Positions 41,185 to 51,931 of a stretch of 64,000 bases of DNA are shown here, one piece after another. Below the pieces are notes generated by a model. That model was not told the DNA's origin and made no database searches. It was given only the letters and a program-made list of their open reading frames with translations. Source of the DNA: Cellvibrio sp. KY-YJ-3 (lineage in GTDB: Bacteria; Pseudomonadota; Gammaproteobacteria; Pseudomonadales; Cellvibrionaceae); NCBI RefSeq assembly GCF_008806955.1, contig NZ_CP031727.1, positions 1,116,001-1,180,000 on the forward strand. The letters are read 5' to 3'. The position numbers and the translations under genes were made by a program. Position 1 is the first letter of the stretch. Every line of letters begins with the position of its first letter.

Positions 41185-41873
41185 GGTAAATCAAACACCA
41201 GCGCTTCTACCGCCGTGGCTTGCGCCTGCATCAGCAAGTTGTCGATACGGTTAAGTTTGGCGCCGTCGCCAGCGCTCACCAATTCGCCTTCAATCAACAG
41301 CTCGCCTTTAATCACATGCACATAGTAGTTGCGCTGGCGCAGCGCGGGTAATTGCGCCGCGCCCTTTGCGTCCAGCCGCAATTGATACACCCGGGCATCC
41401 TGTTTGATCACCAAACTGCCCGCTTCACCGTCCGGGCTGACCGCCAGGGTTAAACCGGGCGTGCTGCCAAATGCCTTTTGCTGGTAGCCGGGCGCTTCGC
41501 CGTGCACATTGGGTTCAATCCAGATCTGCAAAAAGTGCAGGGGTTTGCTGTCTGACGGATTAAATTCGCTGTGGCGAATTCCGCTGCCCGCCGACATCAA
41601 CTGGAATTCACCGGGCGGTAGCGTGGCGACGTTGCCCTCGCTGTCTTTGTGGGCGATTTCACCCTCCAATACATAACTGATGATTTCCATGTCGCGGTGA
41701 CCGTGAGTCGCAAAACCGGCACCGGGCGTGACGCGGTCGTCGTTGATGACGCGCAGGGCGGAAAACCCCATATGGCGCTCATCGTAATAACTGCCGAATG
41801 AAAACGTGTGTTTGCTATCCAGCCAGCCGAAGTTGGCACCACCGCGTTCATGGCTGCGTCGAATACTGATCAT
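41181..41873 (-). CDS. Pirin-family protein (bicupin)
   Basis: 230 residues. The N-terminal cupin shows the pirin metal motif HGHRDMEIISYVLEGEIAHKD and SAGSGIRHSEFN, with three His and one Glu available for Fe. The C-terminal half is a degenerate cupin. Bacterial pirins of this length (YhhW type) have quercetin 2,3-dioxygenase activity in vitro or act as regulators; the role here is open. GAGG precedes the ATG. Its last codon overlaps the convergent FAH-family gene, leaving no room for a terminator between them. Confidence 0.92.
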   Translation of the reverse strand: MISIRRSHERGGANFGWLDSKHTFSFGSYYDERHMGFSALRVINDDRVTPGAGFATHGHRDMEIISYVLEGEIAHKDSEGNVATLPPGEFQLMSAGSGIRHSEFNPSDSKPLHFLQIWIEPNVHGEAPGYQQKAFGSTPGLTLAVSPDGEAGSLVIKQDARVYQLRLDAKGAAQLPALRQRNYYVHVIKGELLIEGELVSAGDGAKLNRIDNLLMQAQATAVEALVFDLP

Positions 41874-41892
41874 AGGTCACCTCATTTTTCTT

Positions 41893-41914
41893 GCAGCGCC
41901 CCCATTGGCGCTGC
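41893..41914. repeat. Hairpin upstream of the pirin-like gene
   Basis: GCAGCGCC (41893-41900) and GGCGCTGC (41907-41914) form an 8-bp GC-rich stem between the doxX-like and pirin-like genes. The minus-strand tail AAGAAAAATGAG is not T-rich, so its role as a terminator is doubtful; it lies only 20 bases before the pirin start codon. Confidence 0.4.
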
Positions 41915-41963
41915 GAGTTTCTTGCTGTTTCTTACAGAAATACTGTTGTAGCGATTATTGCGC

Positions 41964-42398
41964 TCAGTGTTTAGCGAGCAGGCGGTCAACACTGGCGCGG
42001 CCGCCGCCGGAAATCAGCAGCGAAACTGCACCGGCCAGGAGTGCCAAGCCAAATTCGTAGCCGTTGTTACTCATAAACAGACCGTTGCTGAAGTGCACGG
42101 TAAAAATGGCCACCAGCATGGTCACCGCTAATACCAGCGCGGCAGGGCGAGTGAGCAGACCCAAAATCAGCGCCAGGCCGCCAAAAAACTCCGCCGAACC
42201 AGACAGTGCGGCCATCAACACACCGGGGCCCAGGCCGATGGATTCCATCCACTGGCCGGTGCCTTGCAGGCCGTAGCCGCCAAACCAGCCAAACAGTTTT
42301 TGCGCACCATGGGCGGCAAAAATAATGCCCAGTGGCAAGCGCAGTGCGAGCGCGGAAAACGAGTTATTGGTAGCGAGAACTTTGTTGATTGCAGTCAT
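41964..42398 (-). CDS. DoxX-family membrane protein
   Basis: 144 residues with four membrane helices. LALRLPLGIIFAAHGAQKLFG and GSAEFFGGLALILGLLTRPAAL are typical DoxX stretches. Family members are small inner-membrane proteins linked to oxidative stress or thiosulfate oxidation in a few cases; here no role can be assigned. GGAG stands at good distance before the ATG. It lies upstream of the pirin-like gene in the same direction, a pairing often seen in proteobacteria, which may point to a shared redox-stress role. Confidence 0.9.
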   Translation of the reverse strand: MTAINKVLATNNSFSALALRLPLGIIFAAHGAQKLFGWFGGYGLQGTGQWMESIGLGPGVLMAALSGSAEFFGGLALILGLLTRPAALVLAVTMLVAIFTVHFSNGLFMSNNGYEFGLALLAGAVSLLISGGGRASVDRLLAKH

Positions 42399-42566
42399 GG
42401 TGAACTCCGGGTAATTGGCTAAAGAACATTAAGGGGTGAGGTGCTGCAGAAGTTCTGTCATCGCCTCAGTTGTAACCAGAATAAGGCCTAATAATTAGAT
42501 TAAAAATAGCTAAAAATTGCTTATTTTTATCGAATTTTTAGATTTTTTTGGTGTGGTCAACCCTGG

Positions 42567-42989
42567 TTAGAGCAGTTGCAGGCTCAGCCAGATCACCAAG
42601 GTATAGCGCAGCGCTTTACCGACGGCCACCAGTGCAACAAACAAGGGGAATTGCACCCGCATCACGCCGGCCAGCAAAGTGAGCGGATCACCGACTATGG
42701 GCAGCCAGGCAAATAGCAGGGAGTAAATGCCGTAGCGTTGAAACTGCTGCTGGGCGCGCTGCAGCTGTGCAGGGGAAACCGGAAACCATTTTTTGTGTTG
42801 GAAATGCAAGCACTGTCGCCCCAGATACCAATTGATGCAGGAGCCCAGTGTATTGCCGAGTGTGGCGACCAGCCCGAGCAACAGTGGTGAGTAGCCCTGA
42901 TGCAACAGTGACACCAGCAGCGCTTCGGAGGAGAGGGGAAAAAATGTCGCGGCGATCAGGGCGGTAAAAAATAAGCTGGCATATACCAT
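42567..42989 (-). CDS. YqaA-family membrane protein (VTT/DedA-like)
   Basis: 140 residues, mostly hydrophobic, with FFPLSSEALLVSLL, LVATLGNTLGSCINWYLGR and AWLPIVGDPLTLLAGVMR. The paired half-helix with G-x-x-x-G and the Pro-x-x-GDPLT loop match YqaA, a small relative of DedA-type lipid-handling membrane proteins. Function is not established. It begins 24 bases after the stop of the solute-binding protein gene, so it may be the last gene of the aroE transcript. Confidence 0.88.
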   Translation of the reverse strand: MVYASLFFTALIAATFFPLSSEALLVSLLHQGYSPLLLGLVATLGNTLGSCINWYLGRQCLHFQHKKWFPVSPAQLQRAQQQFQRYGIYSLLFAWLPIVGDPLTLLAGVMRVQFPLFVALVAVGKALRYTLVIWLSLQLL

Positions 42990-43013
42990 GACAGTACCGC
43001 AGTCATTAAAGAA

Positions 43014-43976
43014 TTAAGGATTGGTTTTATTGGTAATCTGCAATATAAGGCGCTGCGGATCGCGCAGCATTTCATAGCCGTATTTGAAGTTGGGCATGCT
43101 GAAAAATAATTCATCAAACGAGCCATCTGCTTGCGCCAGGCGCAGCCCGCGCTCAATGCGGTCGGCGAGTGCGTGATTATCTTTATTGACAAAAAAACAG
43201 TAGCTCACCGGGCGATCATACTTGAGCAGCAAACGAGGTTCCTGCATCAATCCCAGTGAAGCAAAGGCAATTAAATCACTTTCAATTTCATGCAGCCCGC
43301 GCGAAAAAAAATCAAATCTGTGTTTGGCGAGCATTTTAAACAGGCCGCCATAATTGGCACCGTACACCAGCGTAAAACCGTTGTCTTTCATAATGATGCC
43401 ATCGGTCCAATAGGGACCGGTGCCCGTTTTAAAGCGCCGTAGCTGCGCGAGGCTTGTTACTTTGGAAAATTGTGCTTGTTTGTCTTTGTGAATTAACAGG
43501 GCGCGATAGTTGTTCAGATTTTTTAATAAATCCACCTCGACAACACGCAATTTTTCCGCTCGCTCGCGGGTGACCGATGCCCACATAGCGTCAATGCCCA
43601 CGCCCGCCATCAACATCGTTCGGTCGCGCTCTATGCCACCGCTGTGTTGGTGAAAACCCAATTCAAAATCGCCATCGCTCGCGCGGGTTTTTTCCAGTGC
43701 CAAGCGCAACAGGTTTACGTAGTAAAAATAGGGTTCATGGGGCGCGGCTTTACCGCTGCCGGGCACTACCACTTTCAGCGGAGTTGTGCGGGCTTGGTTA
43801 TGCCCTTCGGTTTTTGGCTCCGCGTGCGCTGCTTGAGTGAAGAAAAAAATTGCGCTCAATAGCAGCGACACACACAACTGTGCACTCTGCGGCACAGGCA
43901 GGAAAACCCAGCGGTGTGTGCATAGGCGATTGATCTTTCGCATAACACTCTGGGCTCCCGCTGTTGTTTGCTGCAT
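43014..43976 (-). CDS. Periplasmic solute-binding-like protein
   Basis: 320 residues. A long basic N-terminus is followed by a signal peptide (CVSLLLSAIFFFTQAAHAEP). The rest resembles SBP_bac_3-type binding proteins: TPLKVVVPGSGKAAPHEPYF, MLAKHRFDFFSRGLHEIE and FFVNKDNHALADRIERGL. No transporter genes are adjacent, so it may be an orphan binding protein or the remnant of a sensor. A second ATG at 43943 lies 11 bases after GGGAG and could be the true start. It begins four bases after the aroE stop and precedes a yqaA-like gene. Confidence 0.78.
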   Translation of the reverse strand: MQQTTAGAQSVMRKINRLCTHRWVFLPVPQSAQLCVSLLLSAIFFFTQAAHAEPKTEGHNQARTTPLKVVVPGSGKAAPHEPYFYYVNLLRLALEKTRASDGDFELGFHQHSGGIERDRTMLMAGVGIDAMWASVTRERAEKLRVVEVDLLKNLNNYRALLIHKDKQAQFSKVTSLAQLRRFKTGTGPYWTDGIIMKDNGFTLVYGANYGGLFKMLAKHRFDFFSRGLHEIESDLIAFASLGLMQEPRLLLKYDRPVSYCFFVNKDNHALADRIERGLRLAQADGSFDELFFSMPNFKYGYEMLRDPQRLILQITNKTNP

Positions 43977-43980
43977 TGAT

Positions 43981-44811
43981 TTATTTTTTCTCTGCCAACT
44001 GGCGGCGCATCGCCGTAATTACCGGTACAACTTCCGGGCGAATTTGTCGCCACAAATAAAAGGCTTCTGCGGCTTGGCCGATCAGCATGCCCAAACCATC
44101 GGCAATTTGCACCGCACCGTGGGTTTTGGCCCAGGTTAAAAAAACAGTTGGCTCGGCGCCGTACATCATGTCGTAACAACAAGCGTTGGCAGCGAGCAGG
44201 TCATCTGGTAATGGCGGCAATTCACCTTGCATACTGGCGGAGGTGCCGTTAATTACAATATCAAAGTGATCACCGTGTAATTGAGCAAAACTTTTTGCGC
44301 AAATGTCACCCAGGTCGAGGAAATTTTTTGCCAGCGTTTCGGCTTTTTCCACTGTGCGATTAGCAATGACTACTTGCGCCGGTTTTTCTTCCAGCAGCGG
44401 CTGCAAAATACCGCGCACGGCACCGCCCGCCCCGAGAATTAATACACGTTTGCCTTCCAGTTCCCAGCCGAGGTTGTGCATATCGTGAATCATGCCAATG
44501 CCGTCGGTATTATCGCCAAGAATAGTGCCATCGCTCAAACGCGCTAGCGTATTTACAGCGCCGGCACGCTCCGCGCGCGCGGTACGTTTTTGCGCAAAGG
44601 CAAAGGCGTTTAATTTGAAGGGCACCGTTATGTTTAAACCTTTGCCGCCCTGCGCAAAAAATTCTTGCGCCGCGCTTTCAAATTCGCCTTCGTTGACAAG
44701 TTGTTTGTTGTAGTGCATATCCTGCCCGGTTTGTTCGGCAAACTGGCGATGGATATTCGGTGACTTGCTGTGATTAATCGGGTTGCCGAATACGGCGTAT
44801 AAATCGGTCAT
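43981..44811 (-). CDS. aroE: Shikimate dehydrogenase
   Basis: 276 residues; reduces 3-dehydroshikimate to shikimate with NADPH in aromatic amino acid synthesis. The substrate loop VFGNPINHSKSP and the Lys in NITVPFKLNAF are intact, followed by the Rossmann loop ILGAGGAVRGIL and NADP-specific ANRTVEKA. It is the fourth gene in the run lysM-dprA-tsaC-hemF-aroE, a conserved gammaproteobacterial neighbourhood, 46 bases after hemF. Confidence 0.96.
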   Translation of the reverse strand: MTDLYAVFGNPINHSKSPNIHRQFAEQTGQDMHYNKQLVNEGEFESAAQEFFAQGGKGLNITVPFKLNAFAFAQKRTARAERAGAVNTLARLSDGTILGDNTDGIGMIHDMHNLGWELEGKRVLILGAGGAVRGILQPLLEEKPAQVVIANRTVEKAETLAKNFLDLGDICAKSFAQLHGDHFDIVINGTSASMQGELPPLPDDLLAANACCYDMMYGAEPTVFLTWAKTHGAVQIADGLGMLIGQAAEAFYLWRQIRPEVVPVITAMRRQLAEKK

Positions 44812-44857
44812 GAGTTATCCACTAAATAGTCGCAATGTGATTGACGGTAAATTATTT

Positions 44858-45802
<945 letters not shown>

Positions 45803-45876
45803 CTAGTATAGGCGAGCCTAAAAAGGTCGCCATTCTACGCGGAGCAGTTGCAAAGGGGGGAAATCGCTTACAAAAG

Positions 45877-46446
45877 CTAACTGGGGCGAACAATATCACC
45901 GGTCAATAAATCGCGAATCTCGGAGGGATTTTTGCGTTTGCCAACAGCGCCAGCGGTGATTGCGGCTAATTGGTTGCCAAAGTAGCGGCGCACCTGGTGA
46001 ATGTCCCGTGCCGGCTCGCGGCCTTGCGGGTTGCAGGAGGTGGAGACTATCGGTCCGCCAAAGGCGCGCGACAGGCCAGCGGCAACCGGGTGGTCGGTGA
46101 CACGCAGGGCGACACTGGTGAAGTTGCCGCTGATCCAGTAGGGAATCAACCCATTCGCAGGTACTAACCAGGTGATAGGGCCGGGCCAGCTATTTTTTAG
46201 GCGCTGGCGCTGCAGGTCGTCCAAATGATCGAGAAACGGGGCAAACATCTGGAAGCTTGCCGCGACCAGGATCAACCCTTTTTGCACGGGACGTTCTTTG
46301 AGTGCGAGTAATTCGGTCACCGCCAATTCATCGAACGGATTGCAGCCCAAACCCCATACGGCTTCTGTCGGGTAGGCGACTACACCGCCAAAGCGCATTT
46401 GACGGGCGGCGTATTGAACGCGGGGATGAATTGACCAATCGAGCAT
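45877..46446 (-). CDS. tsaC: Threonylcarbamoyl-AMP synthase
   Basis: 189 residues of the YrdC/Sua5 fold; it makes threonylcarbamoyl-AMP from threonine, bicarbonate and ATP for the t6A modification of ANN-decoding tRNAs. VVAYPTEAVWGLGCNP, the Lys/Arg of LKERPVQKGLILVA and IVSTSCNPQGREPA are the conserved pieces. The ATG at 46446 with AGGT upstream gives the family's usual short start; the frame stays open to 46527. It lies between dprA and hemF. Confidence 0.94.
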   Translation of the reverse strand: MLDWSIHPRVQYAARQMRFGGVVAYPTEAVWGLGCNPFDELAVTELLALKERPVQKGLILVAASFQMFAPFLDHLDDLQRQRLKNSWPGPITWLVPANGLIPYWISGNFTSVALRVTDHPVAAGLSRAFGGPIVSTSCNPQGREPARDIHQVRRYFGNQLAAITAGAVGKRKNPSEIRDLLTGDIVRPS

Positions 46447-46549
46447 AAGTATTACCTGTGGGCTGACTAAAAACGGGCTGCGGGTGCAGTCTGGCGCGAA
46501 TCTACCCCAGCCATCGTCCAAGCTCAACCCGCAGGCAGGTTATAGCGAT

Positions 46550-47737
46550 TCAGCAGCGCTGGTAAGACGCGCCAACCTGTTGCACCAAACCTTTGATTTC
46601 AAGGCCAATCAGCGCCGCCGACAAGCCGCCCACGTCCTGCCCTATACGCTCGGCAAGCAGATCCAGCGGCAGCGGATCGTAACCCAAAGCGTGCAGCAAT
46701 TGCTGTTCTTGCTCGCTGAGTGAGGGCGATTCCGTCGGGGTATTTTTTTCATTCGATGGGGACTTGGTGTTGCGGGTGGGTGGAGCGGCGAAAAGCTCTT
46801 CCTGCTGCAGGTTATCGCGCAGCTCCTGACGCTTGTAGCTGATTAAACCGGAAAGTTGATCGACTATGTCTTGCGCGGTTTCCACCAGGGTTGCGCCCTG
46901 GCGGATGAGTTGATGACAGCCCCGCGCCAGCGGGTTGTGGATGGAGCCGGGAATCGCAAACACCTCACGGTTGTGTTGCAGTGCGTAGGATGCGGTGATT
47001 AATGAGCCGCTTTGCACCGCCGCCTCAACCACCAAGGTGCCGCCACTGAGGCCACTGATAATACGGTTGCGCTGGGGAAAATGACTGGCGTGGGATGAAG
47101 TACCCAGCGGGAATTCGCTGACCAGCGCGCCACCGCCATCGACAATCGCCTGTGCTAATTGATGGTGGCGCGATGGATAAACCCGGTCTATGCCGGTGCC
47201 CATCACCGCAATGGTAATACCACCTGCTGATAGTGCGCCGCGATGAGCAGCGGCATCTATACCCAAAGCCAAACCGCTGGTGATCGCCAAGCCGCAACCG
47301 GCCAGATACGCCGCAAAGCGCTCAGCATTTTCATTGCCGCCCCCGCTTGGGCTGCGGCTGCCCACTATCGCCAGCTGCGGCAAACTCAGGCAATCCGGGT
47401 TGCCGCGCACAAACAGCAGTGGCGGTGGTTTGGGGATTTCACGCAACAGGCGCGGGTAGCGCGGGTCATCAAATAGTAGGCAATGCAGTGAAGGCTGTTG
47501 CTCCAGATAAATCATATCTGCCGCCAACAGGCGGGCTAAATGACTCTGCTGCGGGTTGGCCTGAAAGTCGGCAAGTGCCTCAATGGCCAGCGGCTTGAGG
47601 TAGGGCGCGAGGCTGCGAGCCGGAAGGCTCAGTAGTTCCTGAGGGCTGGTAAATTGCTCCATTAACTGCCAGTAGCTGGCGGTTCCGGTATCGGGTAGGC
47701 GTAAAAGGAGTAAATGGGCGGCGAGAGGGGAAAGCAT
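46550..47737 (-). CDS. dprA: DNA processing protein DprA
   Basis: 395 residues; loads RecA on incoming single-stranded DNA during natural transformation. The Rossmann-like domain begins LAIVGSRSPSGGG and continues through GLALGIDAAAHRGAL, GTGIDRVYPSRHHQLA, FPLGTSSHASHFPQRNRIISGL and EAAVQSGSLITASYALQHNREV, all diagnostic. A winged-helix DML1-like C-terminal domain (about 325-395) and an N-terminal helical part are present. GAGG precedes the ATG. It is 54 bases downstream of the lysM gene. Confidence 0.96.
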   Translation of the reverse strand: MLSPLAAHLLLLRLPDTGTASYWQLMEQFTSPQELLSLPARSLAPYLKPLAIEALADFQANPQQSHLARLLAADMIYLEQQPSLHCLLFDDPRYPRLLREIPKPPPLLFVRGNPDCLSLPQLAIVGSRSPSGGGNENAERFAAYLAGCGLAITSGLALGIDAAAHRGALSAGGITIAVMGTGIDRVYPSRHHQLAQAIVDGGGALVSEFPLGTSSHASHFPQRNRIISGLSGGTLVVEAAVQSGSLITASYALQHNREVFAIPGSIHNPLARGCHQLIRQGATLVETAQDIVDQLSGLISYKRQELRDNLQQEELFAAPPTRNTKSPSNEKNTPTESPSLSEQEQQLLHALGYDPLPLDLLAERIGQDVGGLSAALIGLEIKGLVQQVGASYQRC

Positions 47738-47791
47738 TACATCATCCTTGAGCTATGCTGCCCACTGGGGGGCAGCTCTATATATTACAGA

Positions 47792-48829
47792 TTAGGGGTT
47801 GCGCACTTTATCCCTGACAGACAGTGGGCGGTCAGATTCCAATACCAATGCAAAACTCATTTTTTCAAAGGTGCGGAATACCATCAGCAAGCCGGCACGT
47901 TCATCGGGCAATGTAACTTTGCCGCCGCGCACCCGGTCACTCACTACTTCGCCCGCTTTAAAAATGGCCATTACATTGCCAATTTGCAAGCCTTCGCGCT
48001 CACCCTTGTTGATCATAACCACGTTGAACTTGCCCACTTGGGTTACACCGCCTTCAACGGCAATAATTTGGGCTTCAATTTCTGCGTCGGGCGCGCTCGG
48101 AAAGAAAATAGAGTCGACTGAGCGGTCTTCGCTAGGCAACAGGTTGTCGCCGGGGCGAACTTCTTCGTAGGTGCGCACTACATCCAGCGTCGCTATATCG
48201 CCGGTCATTTTATTGACTGCTACTGTGCCTATACCTTGGGCATAAACACCTAGGACTTCTTTGGTGACTGGATCTTTGAAGAGCTGGCCTTTGCGATATA
48301 CACCGTAATTGGTGTAGTTGGCATCGAATTGGCCGCGTGCGTAGGCGCGATCACCGGCACCTACAATCAGGTGTTGTTGCTGACCTGCGAGCATATAAGG
48401 TGAGGCTTCCAGCACGCCGGGCTCAACAATTCGGCTGCGCGAGAGGAAGGCATCAATCTTATCGAGTGGAATAGCGCTGATGGCTTCATCCATCTGCTGA
48501 ACGCGGATGCTGGGGCTCAATTTGGTTGCGCCGCCGGGAACCATTTTCATGGTGCGTTCCAGCGTCAAACGCGGTTGGCCATCCAGGTAAATCAACTTGA
48601 TCAGGTCACCCGGGAAAATCAGGTGGGGGTTTTCAATCTGTGGATTAACGTGCCAAATCTCGGGCCACATCCAGGGGCTGTTTAAAAAGGTGCCGGAAAT
48701 ATCCCAGAGGGTATCGCCTTTTTTGACCGTGTATTCGTCGGGGTGACCAGTCTTAAGCAGGGCGTCATCAGCCCAGGAGAAGAAGCTGATCAAAGAGGCG
48801 GCCGCAACGGCCAGTAATATTTTTTTCAT
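47792..48829 (-). CDS. LysM-domain exported protein
   Basis: 345 residues. The signal peptide (MKKILLAVAAASLISFFSWA) is followed by one LysM domain, YTVKKGDTLWDISGTFLNSP, which binds peptidoglycan. The remaining 260 residues are a mixed domain of unknown role, with stretches such as IVEPGVLEASPYMLAGQQQHLIVGAGDRAYARG. The gene is regularly found between dprA and def in gammaproteobacteria. AGGA stands before the ATG; def diverges across 154 bases. Confidence 0.93.
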   Translation of the reverse strand: MKKILLAVAAASLISFFSWADDALLKTGHPDEYTVKKGDTLWDISGTFLNSPWMWPEIWHVNPQIENPHLIFPGDLIKLIYLDGQPRLTLERTMKMVPGGATKLSPSIRVQQMDEAISAIPLDKIDAFLSRSRIVEPGVLEASPYMLAGQQQHLIVGAGDRAYARGQFDANYTNYGVYRKGQLFKDPVTKEVLGVYAQGIGTVAVNKMTGDIATLDVVRTYEEVRPGDNLLPSEDRSVDSIFFPSAPDAEIEAQIIAVEGGVTQVGKFNVVMINKGEREGLQIGNVMAIFKAGEVVSDRVRGGKVTLPDERAGLLMVFRTFEKMSFALVLESDRPLSVRDKVRNP

Positions 48830-48983
48830 AGAAACCGATCCTGTTTTATTCGGTCCTGAGGCAGATAGACGTATAATAATAAGTTAAAGTCCATGCTGTT
48901 TCCGTGTGCACCGCATAAATCCTGTGCGATCATCATGTTAGCAGCGGTTATTACCTTTTTACTAGAAGTTTGTCACAAACACT

Positions 48984-49493
48984 ATGGCCTTGTTACCTAT
49001 CCTTGAATTTCCCGACCCACGGCTGCGCACTGTCGCCAAACCCGTCACAGAAGTGGATGATAAAATCCGTCAATTGGTCGACGATATGTTCGAAACCATG
49101 TACGACGCGCCCGGCATTGGTCTTGCTGCATCGCAGGTGAATGTGCACAAGCGTGTTGTGGTTATAGACGTGAGTGAAGACAAATCCCAGCCGCTGGTAT
49201 TTATCAACCCCGAGATTGAGGTGCTTGATCCGGAGTTGAGTGAATACGACGAGGGCTGTTTGTCGGTGCCCGGTTTCTATGAAACTGTGGTGCGCCCCAA
49301 TCATATCCGTGTCAAGGCGCTGGATCGCGACGGCAAACCTTTTGAGATAACCCCTGAGGGGTTGCTTGCAGTCTGTATCCAGCACGAGCTGGATCACCTC
49401 AATGGTAAGCTGTTTGTGGATCACATCTCGCCCTTCAAGCGCACCCGCATTCGCGCCAAGCTGGAGAAAAAACACAAGGCTGAGGCGCGCTAA
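48984..49493 (+). CDS. def: Peptide deformylase
   Basis: 169 residues; removes the formyl group from nascent proteins. All three motifs are present: [16 protein letters not shown] (metal Cys) and QHELDHLNG (metal His pair with catalytic Glu). No Shine-Dalgarno site is obvious. Unlike the closely coupled def-fmt arrangement of many relatives, a clear terminator lies between this gene and fmt. Confidence 0.97.
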   Translation: MALLPILEFPDPRLRTVAKPVTEVDDKIRQLVDDMFETMYDAPGIGLAASQVNVHKRVVVIDVSEDKSQPLVFINPEIEVLDPELSEYDEGCLSVPGFYETVVRPNHIRVKALDRDGKPFEITPEGLLAVCIQHELDHLNGKLFVDHISPFKRTRIRAKLEKKHKAEAR

Positions 49494-49508
49494 GCGTGCG
49501 CAGCAGAT

Positions 49509-49532
49509 AAAGGCGCTACGGGCGCCTTTTTT
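49509..49532 (+). terminator. Terminator between def and fmt
   Basis: AAAGGCGC (49509-49516) pairs with GCGCCTTT (49522-49529) around TACGG, followed by further T residues to 49532. It is a normal intrinsic terminator, so def transcription should end here at least in part and fmt may have its own promoter in 49533-49575. Confidence 0.88.
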
Positions 49533-49581
49533 ATTTTCTATCGTTATCGATTTAAACGCTTTGTAATTCGACAGGTTATTC

Positions 49582-50553
49582 ATGAGCCAAGGTTTACGCA
49601 TTATCTTCGCAGGCACGCCCGAGTTTGCCGCCGAGCATTTAAAAGCCCTGCTGGGCAGTCGCCATCAGGTGATTGCGGTCTATTCCCAGCCGGATCGCCC
49701 GGCCGGGCGCGGCAAAAAACTCAGCGCTAGTCCAGTGAAGGAAGTTGCACTCGCACACGATATTCCCGTCTACCAACCGCTCAATTTTAAAAGCCCCGAG
49801 GCGGTTGAAGCGCTGGCCGCGCTGAATGCCGATTTGATGGTGGTAGTTGCCTACGGATTAATCCTGCCCCAGGCGGTGCTCGCTGCTCCGCGCCTCGGCT
49901 GTATTAATGTGCACGCTTCGATCCTGCCACGCTGGCGCGGCGCCGCGCCCATCCAGCGGGCCATCGAAGCGGGTGATACGCAAACCGGCGTGACCATTAT
50001 GCAAATGGATGTGGGGCTGGATACAGGCGATATGCTGATTAAGGCTTATTGTCCAATTTTGGCTGAAGATACCGGCGGCAGCCTGCACGATAGGCTCATC
50101 ACCCTTGGTGCCCCGGCGCTTATTGAGGCGCTCGATTTGATTGAGTCCGGAGCCATTAAGCCGGAAAAACAGGACGACAGTTTGAGCAACTACGCGCCCA
50201 AACTCAGCAAAGAGGAGGCGGCGCTCAACTGGCAATTGTCCGCCGTTGAGCTTGCGCGCAAGGTGCGCGCCTTTAATCCCTTCCCCGTGGCGCACACCAA
50301 ACCCGCAGGTGCGGGCGACGATCAACGTATGCGTGTTTGGGCCGCTAAAGCGTCCAATACTAACGCCAATGCCGCACCCGGCAGCATCACCCAGATCAAC
50401 CCCGAAGGATTATGGATCGCCTGTAAGGAGGGGCAACTTGTGCTCGAAATGCTGCAATTGCCGGGGAAGAAAGCCATGAGTGTCGGTGAGATACTGCGCG
50501 GCCATCCCGATTTGTTTAGCCTTGGCCAACAATTGGAGCAGCCAGCATGTTAA
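49582..50553 (+). CDS. fmt: Methionyl-tRNA formyltransferase
   Basis: 323 residues; formylates initiator methionyl-tRNA with 10-formyl-THF. [15 protein letters not shown] opens the chain, [14 protein letters not shown] and the catalytic region [20 protein letters not shown], then [13 protein letters not shown], all match the family; the C-terminal OB-like domain follows from about 205. The stop overlaps rsmB by 7 bases, so the two are translated together. Confidence 0.97.
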   Translation: MSQGLRIIFAGTPEFAAEHLKALLGSRHQVIAVYSQPDRPAGRGKKLSASPVKEVALAHDIPVYQPLNFKSPEAVEALAALNADLMVVVAYGLILPQAVLAAPRLGCINVHASILPRWRGAAPIQRAIEAGDTQTGVTIMQMDVGLDTGDMLIKAYCPILAEDTGGSLHDRLITLGAPALIEALDLIESGAIKPEKQDDSLSNYAPKLSKEEAALNWQLSAVELARKVRAFNPFPVAHTKPAGAGDDQRMRVWAAKASNTNANAAPGSITQINPEGLWIACKEGQLVLEMLQLPGKKAMSVGEILRGHPDLFSLGQQLEQPAC

Positions 50554-51848
50554 GTGTGCGCGCTGCGGCGGCGCAGGTAATTGCCCAGATACTGCAGGCC
50601 AAAGGTTCACTTTCCAGCCTGTTACCCGCCATTTCCACAAAAATACCCGACAATGACCGCGCATTGCTGCAAGAACTGTGTTTTGGCACCTGCCGATTTT
50701 ATCCGCAACTGCAGGCCTATACCGAATGCCTGCTGGACAAACCCCTGCGCGCCAAAGACAGTGATGTGCAGGCTCTGCTGCTGCTCGGCCTCTACCAACT
50801 GCTGCACACACGCATCCCCGACCACGCCGCGATTGGTGAAACGGTGGAAGTCACACGCCATATCAAAAAGCCCTGGGCAACCAACCTGGTCAATGGCGTG
50901 TTGCGCAGCTTCCAGCGCGATAGCGGTAGAATTAATGAATTTCTTGCTGAAAATCGCGCTTTTCAAAGCAATCATCCAGCCTGGATGGAGGCTATGCTGA
51001 GCAAATGTTGGCCCGCGCAATTTGCGCAGTTGATCGCCGCCAACAACCAGCACCCGCCGTTTAGCTTGCGCTTGAATACCCATAAGATCAGCCGTGACAA
51101 CTATTTAGAGTTGCTACGTGAGATTAACATCAGCGCCAAACCCGCCCAGTACAGTCCCTACGGCATCACCCTGGAGCAGGCCTGCGACCCGCGCAAACTG
51201 CCATACTTTGCTGAAGGCTGGTTGAGTGTGCAGGACGAAGCAGCGCAATTGAGCGGCGATTTGCTTGAATTGTCGCCCAATTTGCGGGTATTGGATGCCT
51301 GCAGTGCTCCCGGTGGCAAAACCGGGCACTTGCTGGAGCTGGAGCCGAGCCTGCACCTGACCGCCCTCGATGCCGATGAGCGGCGCCTGACTCGCGTGCG
51401 CGAAAATCTGGCGCGCCTGGGAGTGAGCGCCGAGGTTGTCTGCGGCGATGGCACCACACCTAATGATTGGTGGGATGGCGAACTTTTCGATCGCATCCTG
51501 CTCGACGCCCCCTGCTCCGCCACCGGTATTGTGCGCCGCCACCCCGACATCAAAGTGCTGCGCACCCCGGAGGAGCTGGATAAACTCGGGGAACTGCAGG
51601 CCCAGCTGCTGAAAAGCCTCTGGTCACTGCTCAAACCGGGCGGCATTTTGCTCTACGCCACCTGTTCGGTGATGCCCAAGGAAAATACCCGTGTGATTGA
51701 AGCATTTATTGCGCGCCAACAAGACGCAATCTGCGACGAGCTGATGGTCGAGTGGGGGCTAAGTCAGCCCTGCGGCAGGCAACTGCTGCCGCAATTGGAT
51801 GGTCACGATGGTTTTTACTACGCGCGCCTGCGCAAGGCAGATAAATAA
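50547..51848 (+). CDS. rsmB: 16S rRNA m5C967 methyltransferase
   Basis: 433 residues. The N-terminal NusB-like RNA-binding domain (about 1-140) is followed by a Rossmann methyltransferase with [18 protein letters not shown], the catalytic [15 protein letters not shown] and a second Cys in [11 protein letters not shown], as in m5C RNA methyltransferases. The start overlaps fmt, and trkA follows after 83 bases, the usual def-fmt-rsmB-trkA order. Confidence 0.97.
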   Translation: MLSVRAAAAQVIAQILQAKGSLSSLLPAISTKIPDNDRALLQELCFGTCRFYPQLQAYTECLLDKPLRAKDSDVQALLLLGLYQLLHTRIPDHAAIGETVEVTRHIKKPWATNLVNGVLRSFQRDSGRINEFLAENRAFQSNHPAWMEAMLSKCWPAQFAQLIAANNQHPPFSLRLNTHKISRDNYLELLREINISAKPAQYSPYGITLEQACDPRKLPYFAEGWLSVQDEAAQLSGDLLELSPNLRVLDACSAPGGKTGHLLELEPSLHLTALDADERRLTRVRENLARLGVSAEVVCGDGTTPNDWWDGELFDRILLDAPCSATGIVRRHPDIKVLRTPEELDKLGELQAQLLKSLWSLLKPGGILLYATCSVMPKENTRVIEAFIARQQDAICDELMVEWGLSQPCGRQLLPQLDGHDGFYYARLRKADK

Positions 51849-51931
51849 CTGGATACCCTAGGCAGCTCGCGGCAAAAGTGCGCAGCGAAGGCTAGACTTG
51901 GCGACAAATTGAGGCAGGTAACAGGCACTTT

